Counted from the first letter of the stretch, positions 35,503 through 44,032 are shown. The stretch is DNA of 64,000 nt from Rhodocyclaceae bacterium (GCA_003963315.1 RXJP01000021.1:41575-105574); one strand, 5' to 3'. Notes: generated by a model not told the origin, from the sequence alone. Translations and numbers: made by a program.

Positions 35503-36708
35503 TCACCACAAACTCTCCCTTTCCGGCGTGGCGGAAATCTTGTGCACGGTGAGGTCTGCGCCGTCATGCTCCTCTTCCGCGTCGAGACGAATGCCGACCG
35601 TTTTCTTGAGCAGGCCATAAACGATGAATCCGCCGACAAAGGCGGTGGTCACGCCCAACAACGTACCGAACAGTTGCGACATGAACGTCACGCCGCCCAT
35701 GCCGCCCAGGGCCTTGGCGCCGAAGATACCGGCGGCGACGCCACCCCAGGCGCCGCACAGGCCGTGCAGGGGCCAGACGCCGAGCACGTCGTCGATCTTC
35801 CAGCGGTTCTGGGTCAGGGTGAACATCCACACGAACAGGCCGCCAGCGATGGCGCCCGTCACCAGAGCGCCCAGGGGATGCATCAGGTCGGAGCCGGCGC
35901 ATACCGCCACCAGGCCGGCCAGGGGCCCGTTATGCACGAAGCCCGGGTCGTTCTTGCCGGCCACCAGTGCTGCCAGGGTGCCGCCCACCATGGCCATGAG
36001 GGAGTTCATGGCCACCAGGCCGGAAATCTTGTCCAGGGTTTGCGCGCTCATGACATTGAAGCCGAACCAGCCCACCACCAGTATCCATGCGCCGAGGGCG
36101 AGGAAGGGAATGCTGGAGGGGGGATGGGCGCCGGCAATGCCGCCATCCTTGTGATAGCGGCCGCGGCGGGCGCCCAAGTGCAGCACAGCGGCCAGGCCGA
36201 TCCAGCCACCCACCGCATGCACCACCACGGAGCCGGCGAAATCATGGAAATTGGCGCCGAAAGTGGCCAGCAGCCAATCCTGGATGCCGTAGGCGTTGTT
36301 CCAGGCAATGCCTTCAAAGAAGGGATAGACGAAGCCCACCAGAATGAAGGTGGCGGCCATTTGCGGATTGAACTTGGCCCGCTCCGCGATGCCGCCGGAG
36401 ACGATGGCGGGAATGGCAGCGGCGAAGGTCAGCAGGAAAAAGAACTTGGTTAGTTCGAACCCGCCTTTTTGCGCCAGCTCTTCAGCGCCGGCAAAAAAAC
36501 TCACGCCGTAGGCGATGCCGTAACCAATGAAAAAGTAGGCCAGGGTGGACACGGAAAAATCCACGAGGATTTTGACCAAGGCGTTCACCTGGTTCTTTTT
36601 CCGCACCGTGCCCAGCTCCAAAAAAGCGAAGCCGGCATGCATGGCCAGGATCATGATGGCGCCGAGCAATATGAACAGCACGTCGGCGGAAGTTTTGAAA
36701 TTCTCCAT
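35503..36708 (-). CDS. amt: Ammonium transporter Amt
   Basis: The 401-residue inner-membrane channel has about eleven membrane segments and Amt signatures: FAFLELGTVRKKNQVNALVK near the start, the AGSVVVHAVGGWIGLAAVLHLG region with the pore histidine, and the second histidine in WPLHGLCGAWGG. It conducts ammonium into the cell. No glnK gene is adjacent, unlike the usual glnK-amtB pair. A sigma-54 element and two NtrC-type sites stand upstream, so expression is probably induced by nitrogen limitation. Confidence 0.95.
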   Translation of the reverse strand: MENFKTSADVLFILLGAIMILAMHAGFAFLELGTVRKKNQVNALVKILVDFSVSTLAYFFIGYGIAYGVSFFAGAEELAQKGGFELTKFFFLLTFAAAIPAIVSGGIAERAKFNPQMAATFILVGFVYPFFEGIAWNNAYGIQDWLLATFGANFHDFAGSVVVHAVGGWIGLAAVLHLGARRGRYHKDGGIAGAHPPSSIPFLALGAWILVVGWFGFNVMSAQTLDKISGLVAMNSLMAMVGGTLAALVAGKNDPGFVHNGPLAGLVAVCAGSDLMHPLGALVTGAIAGGLFVWMFTLTQNRWKIDDVLGVWPLHGLCGAWGGVAAGIFGAKALGGMGGVTFMSQLFGTLLGVTTAFVGGFIVYGLLKKTVGIRLDAEEEHDGADLTVHKISATPERESLW

Positions 36709-36741
36709 TTTGGGGCTCCAAGCACAAAGATCGTGCGCTAG

Positions 36742-36757
36742 AGCAACAAATATTCCA
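36742..36757 (-). promoter_or_regulatory. Sigma-54 promoter of amt
   Basis: The minus strand reads TGGAATATTTGTTGCT. GG and GC have correct spacing and the -12 box TTGCT is perfect; the -24 box has A in place of C. It lies 34 bases upstream of the amt start codon. Confidence 0.65.
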
Positions 36758-36810
36758 CCGATTGTTCCTATTTAAATCAACCAATTAAAAAAGATGTCGC
36801 AGTGGATAAA

Positions 36811-36856
36811 GCACCTATTCGGTGCTCACTTGAAAATATTGGCACCAAATAGGTGT
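36811..36856. promoter_or_regulatory. Two NtrC-type binding sites upstream of amt
   Basis: GCACC-TATTC-GGTGC (36811-36825) is a perfect NtrC half-site pair (GCACC-N5-GGTGC). GCACC-AAATA-GGTGT (36842-36856) differs at one base. Their centres are 31 bases apart, about three helical turns, and they lie 54-100 bases upstream of the -24 box. The two also form one larger inverted repeat that might end mltA transcription. Confidence 0.75.
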
Positions 36857-36873
36857 TAATTGCCCATGCCTGT

Positions 36874-38055
36874 TTATTTTGGTGCATTGCCTTTCGGCAG
36901 TAATAGCCACAAGGCACCTTTTTGCTTCATTCGACCGGCGTTATCCCCTGCCTCGTTGCCGCTACCCCAGTAAAAATCGGCGCGCACCGGGCCGCGGATG
37001 GCACCGCCGGTGTCCATCGCCAGCACCATCCGATTGAGGGGGGTGTCGGATAAGGGGCGGGTGGTGGCCAGCCAGACGGGAGCGCCCAACGGTGTGGTCT
37101 TGGGGTCCACGGCAATGCTGTATTCGGGAATCATGGGCAGCCCCATGGCGCCGGGGGGGCCGCTGCCTTCCACGGGCAATTCCCGGAAGAACACCATGCT
37201 GGGATTGGCGTTGAGCAGCTCCTGCATGCGCAGGGGATGGGTTTTCACCCATTGCCGTATCCCCTGCATGGAAGCCTGTTCCACCTTGAGTTCGCCCTGA
37301 TCGATCAGCCAGCGGCCTATGGAGCGATAGGGATAGCCGTTCTGGTCGGCGTAGCCGATGCGGGTGCGGCTGCCATCGCTCAACTGCACCTGGCCGGAGC
37401 CTTGTATTTGCAGAAAGAAGAAATCGATGGGGTCTTCCACCCAAAGAATGGCGTCACCGCTGCGTCGGCTCTCCTGCTTGGCCCACTCGGCACGGGAGTA
37501 GTAAGGCACCAGTTTGCGCCCTTCGATACGCCCCCTCAGCCGCATGGTTTTCAGTTCCGGGTAGAGCTCGCCCAGGTCCACCATGATCAGGTCGGAAGGC
37601 ACGCCGAACACGGGCACGCTGGCCGCTTTGGTTCGCTGCCGGCTGCCCTTGACCACCGGCTCGTAATAGCCGGTCACCGTTCCGCTGCGGCTGCCGTCGG
37701 GATTGACCAATTGCCAGGGTTGGAAGGTCGTCTCGAACCAGCCGTGCAGATCGCTGCGGTCCGCCGTGCGGGCCGAGGCGCAGGAGGCGGCCCAGGTATC
37801 CTGCCGGCCCAGGCTGCGGCAGGCAGCGAGGAAACCGTCGAACACCGGCTGGAGTTCTTCCTGGCTGGCGTTATCCCATCCCGGCAGATCAGACCAGCGG
37901 GCTTCCTGGTGGGGCTTTTCCGGCGCGGGCTTGGTCGGTTCGACGGCACAGGGGCAGGCGGCTGTGGGCGCGGGTGCAGGGGCCGGCAGCGGAGGGGGCA
38001 AACCCGAGCAGGCGGACAGCAGGAGAACGGCGAGGAAGGAAAGGGAACGGGGCAT
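36874..38055 (-). CDS. mltA: Membrane-bound lytic murein transglycosylase A
   Basis: MltA cleaves peptidoglycan glycan strands from the outer membrane. The 393-residue lipoprotein has a lipobox (LLLSACSG), a proline/alanine-rich linker, the MltA domain (GTVTGYYEPVVKGS, about residue 125; the barrel core to about 290), and the C-terminal 3D domain with YSIAVDPKTTPLGAPVWLAT, VLAMDTGGAIRGPVRADFYWG and conserved aspartates. The length is normal. It is divergent from the small membrane protein and ATPase genes. Confidence 0.95.
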   Translation of the reverse strand: MPRSLSFLAVLLLSACSGLPPPLPAPAPAPTAACPCAVEPTKPAPEKPHQEARWSDLPGWDNASQEELQPVFDGFLAACRSLGRQDTWAASCASARTADRSDLHGWFETTFQPWQLVNPDGSRSGTVTGYYEPVVKGSRQRTKAASVPVFGVPSDLIMVDLGELYPELKTMRLRGRIEGRKLVPYYSRAEWAKQESRRSGDAILWVEDPIDFFFLQIQGSGQVQLSDGSRTRIGYADQNGYPYRSIGRWLIDQGELKVEQASMQGIRQWVKTHPLRMQELLNANPSMVFFRELPVEGSGPPGAMGLPMIPEYSIAVDPKTTPLGAPVWLATTRPLSDTPLNRMVLAMDTGGAIRGPVRADFYWGSGNEAGDNAGRMKQKGALWLLLPKGNAPK

Positions 38056-38097
38056 GATCTGCTAGAGTCGGAGGCTTGCTGAACCGAGGATTATCCC

Positions 38098-38238
38098 ATG
38101 TGGGCCACCGCCATCGAATTGGGGATTCCCGCCCTGCTGGTGTTTGCCCTGTGGCGCATCTGGCCCCGGGAATCCGCTGACCAGCCCAACGACAACCCTG
38201 ACGCCGACACTCCGCACCATGACCACGAACCTCGATAA
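38098..38238 (+). CDS. Small membrane protein, 46 residues
   Basis: An ATG preceded by GAGGA opens a 46-codon frame: one hydrophobic helix (about residues 5-20, AIELGIPALLVFALWRIW) followed by an acidic, histidine-rich tail (ending PHHDHEPR). It overlaps the start of the ATPase gene by 20 bases in another frame, which suggests translational coupling. The function is unknown. It is shorter than most gene-calling cut-offs. Confidence 0.55.
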   Translation: MWATAIELGIPALLVFALWRIWPRESADQPNDNPDADTPHHDHEPR

Positions 38239-39085
38239 CTTCCTGCGCCGCGCCGAATCCCTGCTGGACCGGTTGGAAGTCCTGCTGCCCCCCGCCACCG
38301 CCGCTGTGGATTGGTCGGCGCCGGCTTTCCTCTGGCGCAAGCGCCAGGGCCACGGCTGGCTGGAAGCTGTTCACCAGCCTCATCGCATCCGCCTCGACGA
38401 TCTGCAAAACGTGGATCTGCAAAAGTCCCGCATCGAAAAGAATACGCGGCAGTTCGTCTCCGGCCGCAGCGCCAACAACGTGCTCCTCACCGGGGCGCGG
38501 GGCACCGGCAAGTCTTCCCTGGTCAAGGGTGTGCTGCTCGAATTCATGGGCCAGGGCCTGCGCCTGATCGAGGTGGACAAGAACGACCTGGTGGACCTGC
38601 CGCTCATCGTCGAGCAGATCACCGGCCGGCCGGAAAAGTTCATCCTGTTCTGCGACGATCTCTCCTTCGAAAACGGCGAACCGGGTTACAAGGCCCTGAA
38701 GAGCGTGCTGGACGGCTCCATTTCCGGCATGCCGGCCAACCTGCTGGTGTACGCCACTTCCAACCGCCGTCACCTGATGCCGGAAACCATGAGGGAAAAC
38801 CTGGAGGCCAAACACGATGCCGACGGCGAACTGCGCCCCGGGGACACCACGGAAGAAAAAGTGTCCCTGTCGGAACGCTTCGGCCTCTGGCTATCCTTCT
38901 ACCCCTTCAGCCAGGACGACTATCTGGCCGCCTGCCACCACTGGCTGAAGGAATTCGGCGTCAGCGCGGAGCGGATCGCCGCCGCCCGTACCGAAGCGCT
39001 GCAATGGGCCCAGGGACGCGGCTCCCGCAGCGGGCGCGTGGCCTGGCAGTTCGCCCGGGACTACGCCGGGCAATTGGATGCATGA
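38219..39085 (+). CDS. DUF815 family AAA ATPase
   Basis: The 288-residue soluble protein matches DUF815. It has Walker A LLTGARGTGKSSLVKG (about residue 90), a Walker B-like stretch EKFILFCDDLSFE (about 140), a sensor-like LLVYATSNRRHLMPE, and the family segment LSERFGLWLSFYPFSQDDYL. The function is not established. It overlaps the following Nudix gene by 8 bases, and the two are usual neighbours in betaproteobacteria. Confidence 0.88.
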   Translation: MTTNLDNFLRRAESLLDRLEVLLPPATAAVDWSAPAFLWRKRQGHGWLEAVHQPHRIRLDDLQNVDLQKSRIEKNTRQFVSGRSANNVLLTGARGTGKSSLVKGVLLEFMGQGLRLIEVDKNDLVDLPLIVEQITGRPEKFILFCDDLSFENGEPGYKALKSVLDGSISGMPANLLVYATSNRRHLMPETMRENLEAKHDADGELRPGDTTEEKVSLSERFGLWLSFYPFSQDDYLAACHHWLKEFGVSAERIAAARTEALQWAQGRGSRSGRVAWQFARDYAGQLDA

Positions 39086-40034
39086 GGAACGCACCGTGAC
39101 CTGCAAGATCGTTCACGTCGCTGCCGCCGTTATCTACCGTCCCGACGGCGCCGTGCTGCTCGGCCAGCGCGCCCCCGGCACTTTTTACCCAGGTTATTGG
39201 GAATTCCCCGGCGGCAAAGTTGAGGCCTGCGAAACCCCGCGGGAAGCCCTGGTACGGGAGCTGGATGAGGAACTCGGCATCCAGGTGTTGACTGCCCATC
39301 CCTGGCTGCGCATCGAACACGAATATGAACACGCCCACGTCTGCCTGCATTTCTTCAAGGTCACGGCCTGGCGCGGTGAACTGCGCGATCACGTGCACAC
39401 CGCCCTGGAATGGCAGACGCCGGACGCGTTCACGGTGGGCCCCATGCTGCCCGCCAACGGCCCTATCCTGAAAAGCCTCGGTTTGCCGGATTTCTATGCC
39501 ATCACGCAGGCCGCCGGGCGGGGGGTCGAGCAGCAACTTGCAAGGTTGGCCGTCGCATTGGAACGGGGGCTGAGGCTGCTGCAAATCCGTGAACCCGATC
39601 TGGATGCAAAAACCCGCAGTGACTTCGCCCAGGCCGCCGTGGCGCTTTGCCATCGCTTTGGCGCCCGGGTGCTGGTGAATGATGACGAGGCCCTTGCCCG
39701 CAGTTGCGGCGCCGATGGCCTGCATCTTCCCGCACGCCGCCTGATGTCCCTGGCACAGCGTCCCGACTTTCCCTGGGTGGCGGCCTCCTGCCACAACCGG
39801 GACGAGCTGGTGAAAGCGGAAACCCTTGGGCTGGATTTCGCCGTGCTGGGCCCCGTGCAGACCACCGCCAGCCATCCCGGCCAGGCGGCATTGGGATGGG
39901 AGGCCTGCGCCGACCTGTTGCCCCGCGGCCTGCCGGTTTATGCCTTGGGCGGTTTAGGCCGGGCTGATCTCGCAACCGCCTGGAGCAAAGGCGCGCACGG
40001 GGTGGCCGCGATCCGCTCCGCTTGGGCGGACTAA
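39078..40034 (+). CDS. Nudix hydrolase fused to ThiE-like domain
   Basis: The N-terminal MutT-like Nudix domain (residues 8-140) carries the full Nudix box GGKVEACETPREALVRELDEELGI. It probably removes 8-oxo-dGTP. A C-terminal thiamine-phosphate-synthase/TenI-like barrel (about 150-318) includes LLQIREPDLDAKT, VLVNDDEALA and VLGPVQTTASHPGQ. This fusion is common in proteobacteria and the second domain's role is unknown. The start may instead be GTG 39096, which has a better-placed GAGG. Confidence 0.88.
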   Translation: MHEERTVTCKIVHVAAAVIYRPDGAVLLGQRAPGTFYPGYWEFPGGKVEACETPREALVRELDEELGIQVLTAHPWLRIEHEYEHAHVCLHFFKVTAWRGELRDHVHTALEWQTPDAFTVGPMLPANGPILKSLGLPDFYAITQAAGRGVEQQLARLAVALERGLRLLQIREPDLDAKTRSDFAQAAVALCHRFGARVLVNDDEALARSCGADGLHLPARRLMSLAQRPDFPWVAASCHNRDELVKAETLGLDFAVLGPVQTTASHPGQAALGWEACADLLPRGLPVYALGGLGRADLATAWSKGAHGVAAIRSAWAD

Positions 40035-40124
40035 ACATCCAGGAGCCTGTTTCACGAGGGCTCACGGGCCGCGTAGTAAGGCGGCGGGCTAGCGTGAACC
40101 CTTGTGCGTAAGGGCCAAGAGGCA

Positions 40125-40227
40125 ATCACCAAGAACACCAAGTTCACCAAGGTGCACCAAGAAGCGCCAAGGAAACCTGGTTGTATGGTTCTTGCCGTTC
40201 TTGGTGCACCTTGGTGAACTTGGTGAT
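40125..40227. repeat. Long inverted repeat of CACCAAG units
   Basis: The left arm from 40125 (ATCACCAAGAACACCAAGTT and onward) pairs with the right arm ending at 40227 (AACTTGGTGAT). About 34 bases pair nearly perfectly, with one extra AAGAACACC unit on the left. A related element is at 57531-57651. The gene-free stretch 40035-40308 otherwise shows nothing recognisable. Confidence 0.8.
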
Positions 40228-40308
40228 CCATTCGTCGTATTTCACTCCCCAAACCCGGGAACCAAAGCGACGCACGAGCCTGTTGAAATAGGCGCTTATC
40301 GAAGCCGC

Positions 40309-40497
40309 CTACTGCATGCTGGGCGGCGCTGACTCCGGGTCTTCCGGCTCATCCACCACCGGCACCGGGTATTCCTCGTTGGCCCAGGCGCCCAAATCTA
40401 TCTTCTTGCAACGCTCGGAACAAAAAGGTCGCCAGACACTTTCGGGCAACCATTGAACGGCCTTGCCGCAGGTGGGACAGCGCACGGTAGTAGGCAT
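40309..40497 (-). CDS. yacG: DNA gyrase inhibitor YacG
   Basis: The 62-residue protein has the zinc-binding four-cysteine pattern of YacG ([11 protein letters not shown], then [19 protein letters not shown]). YacG binds GyrB and blocks DNA binding by gyrase. ATG 40497 is chosen because the longer frame upstream encodes no family residues. It normally adjoins zapD and coaE; here an arsenic cassette of about 1.9 kb lies between yacG and zapD. Confidence 0.93.
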   Translation of the reverse strand: MPTTVRCPTCGKAVQWLPESVWRPFCSERCKKIDLGAWANEEYPVPVVDEPEDPESAPPSMQ

Positions 40498-40617
40498 GAC
40501 GGCGAACGGGCAAAGAAGAAACTGGGCGAGGATTGTACGGCCGAGGCCCCTCGCTGCAACAACCCACGATGTCCGAGTCCGCGCGTCGGCCCTTGTCACT
40601 TTCCTGTAACCTAACAA

Positions 40618-40633
40618 TTCGATATTTATGGAA
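40618..40633. promoter_or_regulatory. Probable ArsR operator
   Basis: TTCGATATTTATGGAA is a 16-base palindrome (TTC-n-ATA-TT-TAT-n-GAA) 10 bases upstream of the arsR start codon. Its position and AT-rich form fit a site for self-repression by an ArsR/SmtB protein. Confidence 0.6.
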
Positions 40634-40643
40634 CAATGAAAAT

Positions 40644-40991
40644 ATGAATGCCGACCTTGCCGTCTCCGCCCTGGCCGCCCTGGCCCAATCGTCCCGTCTC
40701 GCCATCTTCCGTTTGCTGGTGGAGGCCGGGCCGGAAGGGCTGGCGGTGGGTGCCATTGGCGAAGCGCTGGAGATCACGCCGGCCACCCTGTCCTTCCACC
40801 TGAAGAACCTCACCCAGGCCGGCCTGCTGTTGGCTAGGCAGGAAGGGCGCTTCATCTATTACTCGGCCAACTACGGGGCGATGGATGAACTGATCGCCTT
40901 CCTCACCGACAACTGTTGCGGCGGCGATGCTTCCCAATGTTTGCCCAAGTCCCTTGCCAAACCCCTACGCCGCAAGACCAGCACCCAGTAA
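40644..40991 (+). CDS. arsR: ArsR-family arsenic-responsive repressor
   Basis: The 115-residue winged-helix repressor has the recognition region [34 protein letters not shown]. It lacks the ELCVCD metal motif of the E. coli type. It carries instead C-terminal cysteines in [11 protein letters not shown], the arsenite-site arrangement known from the Acidithiobacillus ferrooxidans ArsR. It starts at ATG 40644, just after the operator, and heads an arsR-arsC-acr3 operon. Confidence 0.9.
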   Translation: MNADLAVSALAALAQSSRLAIFRLLVEAGPEGLAVGAIGEALEITPATLSFHLKNLTQAGLLLARQEGRFIYYSANYGAMDELIAFLTDNCCGGDASQCLPKSLAKPLRRKTSTQ

Positions 40992-41000
40992 GGAGTTCCC

Positions 41001-41510
41001 ATGACCGACCGCAGCTACAACGTCCTTTTCCTCTGTACCGGCAACTCGGCCCGCAGCATCCTGGCCGAAGCCCTGCTCAACCATTTCGGCAAAGGCCGCT
41101 TCCGCGCCTTCAGCGCCGGCAGCCATCCGGCGGGCAAGGTCAATCCCTACGCCATCGCGCTGCTTAAGGAAAAAGGCTTGCCGGTAGACGACCTGCGCAG
41201 CAAAAACTGGGATGAGTTCGCCACGCCCGATGCAGCGCCCATCGATTTCATTTTCACCGTCTGCGACAACGCTGCCGGCGAGGTCTGCCCGGTTTGGCCG
41301 GGGCATCCCATGACCGCCCATTGGGGCATCGAGGATCCGGCGGCGGTGGAAGGCGGCGACGAAGAAAAACGGGCCGCCTTCGCCAAGGCCTTCCTGCTGC
41401 TCCATCGCCGCATCGACCTGTTCCTCAACCTGCCCCTACAAAAACTGGATGCCTTGTCCGCCCAGGGCGAACTGAACCAGATCGGCAAGTTGCGGGAAAA
41501 GGGGGAGTGA
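41001..41510 (+). CDS. arsC: Arsenate reductase, low-MW phosphatase type
   Basis: The 169-residue protein has the P-loop CTGNSARS at residues 12-19 with the nucleophilic cysteine. Other family segments are FSAGSHPAGKVNP and DFIFTVCDNAAGEVCPVWPG, the latter holding further redox cysteines. It reduces arsenate to arsenite, coupled to thioredoxin or glutaredoxin. It starts 9 bases after arsR, and acr3 follows 2 bases after its stop. Confidence 0.9.
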   Translation: MTDRSYNVLFLCTGNSARSILAEALLNHFGKGRFRAFSAGSHPAGKVNPYAIALLKEKGLPVDDLRSKNWDEFATPDAAPIDFIFTVCDNAAGEVCPVWPGHPMTAHWGIEDPAAVEGGDEEKRAAFAKAFLLLHRRIDLFLNLPLQKLDALSAQGELNQIGKLREKGE

Positions 41511-41512
41511 GC

Positions 41513-42580
41513 GTGCAACCAGAAATCGCCGCCGCACCCGCCCCTTGCCCGGTGCAGCCCATGAGCCTGTTCGAGCGTTACCTGACGCTGTGGGTGTTTC
41601 TCTGCATCATCGCCGGTATCGCCTTCGGCCAGGGCTTGCCCGCGCTGTTCCAGGCCATCGGCCATATGGAAGTGGCCCGGGTCAATCTGCCCGTGGGGCT
41701 GCTGATCTGGGTGATGATCGTACCCATGCTGGTGAAGGTGGACTTCGGCGCCCTCCATGAAGTCCGCCAGCATGTGCGCGGCATCGGCGTCACCCTGTTG
41801 GTGAACTGGCTGGTCAAGCCCTTTTCCATGGCCCTGCTGGGCTGGCTGTTCATCCGCCATTGGTTCGCTCCCCTGCTCCCCGCCGATCAGATCGACAGCT
41901 ATATCGCCGGGCTGATCCTGCTCGCCGCCGCACCCTGCACCGCCATGGTCTTCGTCTGGAGCCGGCTGTCCAACGGCGACCCGCTGTTCACCCTGTCGCA
42001 AGTAGCCCTCAACGACAGCATCATGGTGTTCGCCTTCGCCCCCATCGTTGCCTTGCTGCTGGGCATCTCCTCCATCACCGTGCCCTGGGACACGCTGGTC
42101 ACTTCGGTGGCGCTCTACATCGTCATCCCGGTAATCCTCGCCCAGCTTTGGCGGCGCAAGCTACTGGCCCGGGGGCAAGCCGCCTTCGACGCCGCCATGG
42201 CGAAGATCGGCCCCTGGTCCATCGCCGCGCTGCTGGCCACCCTGGTGTTGCTATTCGCCTTCCAGGGCGAGGCCATCCTGCGCCAGCCCCTGGTGATCGC
42301 CTTGCTGGCGGTGCCCATCCTGATCCAGGTGTTCTTCAATTCGGCCCTGGCCTACGGCCTCAACCGGGCCCTGGGCGAGAAGCACAACATCGCCTGCCCC
42401 TCGGCCTTGATCGGCGCTTCCAACTTCTTCGAACTCGCGGTGGCGGCAGCCATCAGCCTGTTCGGCTTCGAATCGGGCGCAGCCCTGGCCACGGTGGTGG
42501 GCGTGTTGATCGAAGTGCCGGTGATGCTGCTGGTGGTGCGGGTGGTGAATACCAGCAAGGGCTGGTACGAGGGCGCCTGA
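41513..42580 (+). CDS. acr3: Acr3-type arsenite efflux permease
   Basis: The 355-residue inner-membrane protein has about ten membrane segments and the Acr3 signature LAAAPCTAMVFVWSRLSNGDP with the essential cysteine (about residue 145). A second signature segment is IGASNFFELAVAAAISLFG. It expels arsenite made by ArsC. A GTG start at 41513 follows GGGGGAG; ATG 41561 is an alternative that would remove a non-conserved N-terminus. Its stop codon abuts the convergent zapD stop with no spacer. Confidence 0.93.
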   Translation: MQPEIAAAPAPCPVQPMSLFERYLTLWVFLCIIAGIAFGQGLPALFQAIGHMEVARVNLPVGLLIWVMIVPMLVKVDFGALHEVRQHVRGIGVTLLVNWLVKPFSMALLGWLFIRHWFAPLLPADQIDSYIAGLILLAAAPCTAMVFVWSRLSNGDPLFTLSQVALNDSIMVFAFAPIVALLLGISSITVPWDTLVTSVALYIVIPVILAQLWRRKLLARGQAAFDAAMAKIGPWSIAALLATLVLLFAFQGEAILRQPLVIALLAVPILIQVFFNSALAYGLNRALGEKHNIACPSALIGASNFFELAVAAAISLFGFESGAALATVVGVLIEVPVMLLVVRVVNTSKGWYEGA

Positions 42581-43336
42581 CTACAGGTTGCAGAAGGTCA
42601 GGTCGAAGGGCACATCGGCGTCCACCTGCTTGGGACGCTGGTCCACTTCGGGAGCCAGGAAGCGGATGTTGAGGGCGTACTTGCTGGCGCTGATTTCCGG
42701 CACGAAGGGCGCGCCCGATTCCAGGCGCAGACGCACCAACTGGGCAGTGCGGCCGGCCAGCATCATCTGGTAACTGCCCCGGGTCGCCAATTGGCTATCG
42801 GGACGGCCGGAGGAACGCAGCAGGCGCAACACGATCACGATGGCCTGACGAATACCCAGCATGGGCGCCAGCCAACCCGTCAAGTCGGCACGGCGCGGCG
42901 CCGAATCGCGGTTAAGCCAGAAGTGATAGGACGGCAGGTCGAACTCGCATACACCGCCGGGAATCGCGGCGCGGTTCTTGATGGCCATCAGCCATTCGTT
43001 CTCCCGCAGGTAGTGGCCGATCTTGCCCTGCATGGCCAGCAAGGCCGCGGCGGCCTGCTCGATCTCGTAGAGGGCGCCGGAGAGGGCATCTTCGGAAATA
43101 TCGGGGTTGTTGCGGAAGGACAGGAGTATCTGGCGCTGACGCTCCAACTCCTGCATCAGGTCGAATTTGAGATCGGCGCGGCCGGCCACTTCAAGGATCT
43201 CGAACAGGGTGACCAGGGCCACGTGGTGGGCCTCGGCGGCATCGGCGGCAACGAAGAAGGACACCTTGTCGAACAAATCCTCCAGGCGCAACAAGGTGCG
43301 GATGCGCTCATTAAGAGGATATTCGTAGGTAATCAC
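42581..43336 (-). CDS. zapD: Cell division protein ZapD
   Basis: ZapD bundles FtsZ filaments at midcell. The 251-residue protein begins with the family motif (V/M)ITYEYPLNERIRTLLRLEDLF from GTG 43336. An upstream in-frame TTG is rejected because the extra residues are not family-like. The segment CEFDLPSYHFWLNRD and the C-terminal FVPEISASKYALNIRF are also family-typical. It follows coaE by 51 bases on the same strand. Confidence 0.93.
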   Translation of the reverse strand: MITYEYPLNERIRTLLRLEDLFDKVSFFVAADAAEAHHVALVTLFEILEVAGRADLKFDLMQELERQRQILLSFRNNPDISEDALSGALYEIEQAAAALLAMQGKIGHYLRENEWLMAIKNRAAIPGGVCEFDLPSYHFWLNRDSAPRRADLTGWLAPMLGIRQAIVIVLRLLRSSGRPDSQLATRGSYQMMLAGRTAQLVRLRLESGAPFVPEISASKYALNIRFLAPEVDQRPKQVDADVPFDLTFCNL

Positions 43337-43387
43337 AGAGGGACCCGGGAGGAAGTTGGCCGATTCTGAACGATTCGACCGCAAATC

Positions 43388-44032
43388 TCAACCGGAACAG
43401 GAGGGGTTAGCGCGGGCAATTGCTGCAATCTGCCGATATCGCCCATCCAGTGCGCGGACTTTTTCCGCCAACCCGTCGAGGTCGCCGCTGTTGTCGATCA
43501 CCTCATCGGCGGCGGCGAGGCGTTGGGCGCGATCCGCCTGGGCGGCCATGATGGCCCGCACCTGGGATTCGCTCATGGCGCTGCGCGCCATGACCCGTCG
43601 CACCTGGGTGTCCTCCGAGCAGTCCACCACGGCAACACGGTGCACCCGCTGGCGATAACCGGCGGACTCCACCAGCAAGGGCACTGCCAGGATGACATAG
43701 GGGGCGCCGGCATCCAGGGCGGCATGCACTCTTTCGTCGCTCAGGCGCCGGATCAGGGGATGCAGGATGGCTTCCAGTCGCGCCCGCTCGGCGGGATCGG
43801 CAAAGACCCGCTGCCGCATGGCAGCCCGGTCCAGGCTGCCATCGGGCCGGACGACGGTCGGACCGAAGGCGGCAGCGATGTCCGCCATGGCACCGCCTTC
43901 CGGGCCGGTGAGTTCATGGGCGATGGCATCGGTGTCCACAATGGCGGCGCCCAGGGAGGCGAAGGCACTGGCGGCGGCACTCTTGCCGCTGCCTATGCCG
44001 CCGGTGAGCCCAACCACCAAGCCTGGTTTCAT
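43388..44032 (-). CDS. coaE: Dephospho-CoA kinase
   Basis: CoaE performs the last step of coenzyme A synthesis. The 214-residue protein has the P-loop VGLTGGIGSGKSA at residues 7-19, the DTDAIAHELT segment, and the lid-like region HPLIRRLSDERV. Its start codon overlaps the stop of the upstream SPOR-like gene by 4 bases. The prepilin peptidase gene that often precedes coaE is absent. Confidence 0.95.
   Translation of the reverse strand: MKPGLVVGLTGGIGSGKSAAASAFASLGAAIVDTDAIAHELTGPEGGAMADIAAAFGPTVVRPDGSLDRAAMRQRVFADPAERARLEAILHPLIRRLSDERVHAALDAGAPYVILAVPLLVESAGYRQRVHRVAVVDCSEDTQVRRVMARSAMSESQVRAIMAAQADRAQRLAAADEVIDNSGDLDGLAEKVRALDGRYRQIAAIARANPSCSG

Noticed and set aside
36721-36740. Alternative sigma-54 element GCGCACGATCTTTGTG upstream of amt
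   Set aside because: It loses one G of the GG and the C of the GC dinucleotide; the neighbour at 36742-36757 fits better.
40125-40227. CRISPR-like array of CACCAAG units
   Set aside because: The units are 7-10 bases, have no spacers, are arranged as an inverted repeat and have no cas genes nearby.
43337-43384. Upstream TTG start for zapD
   Set aside because: The added residues are not found in the family, which begins at the ITYEYPLNERIR segment.
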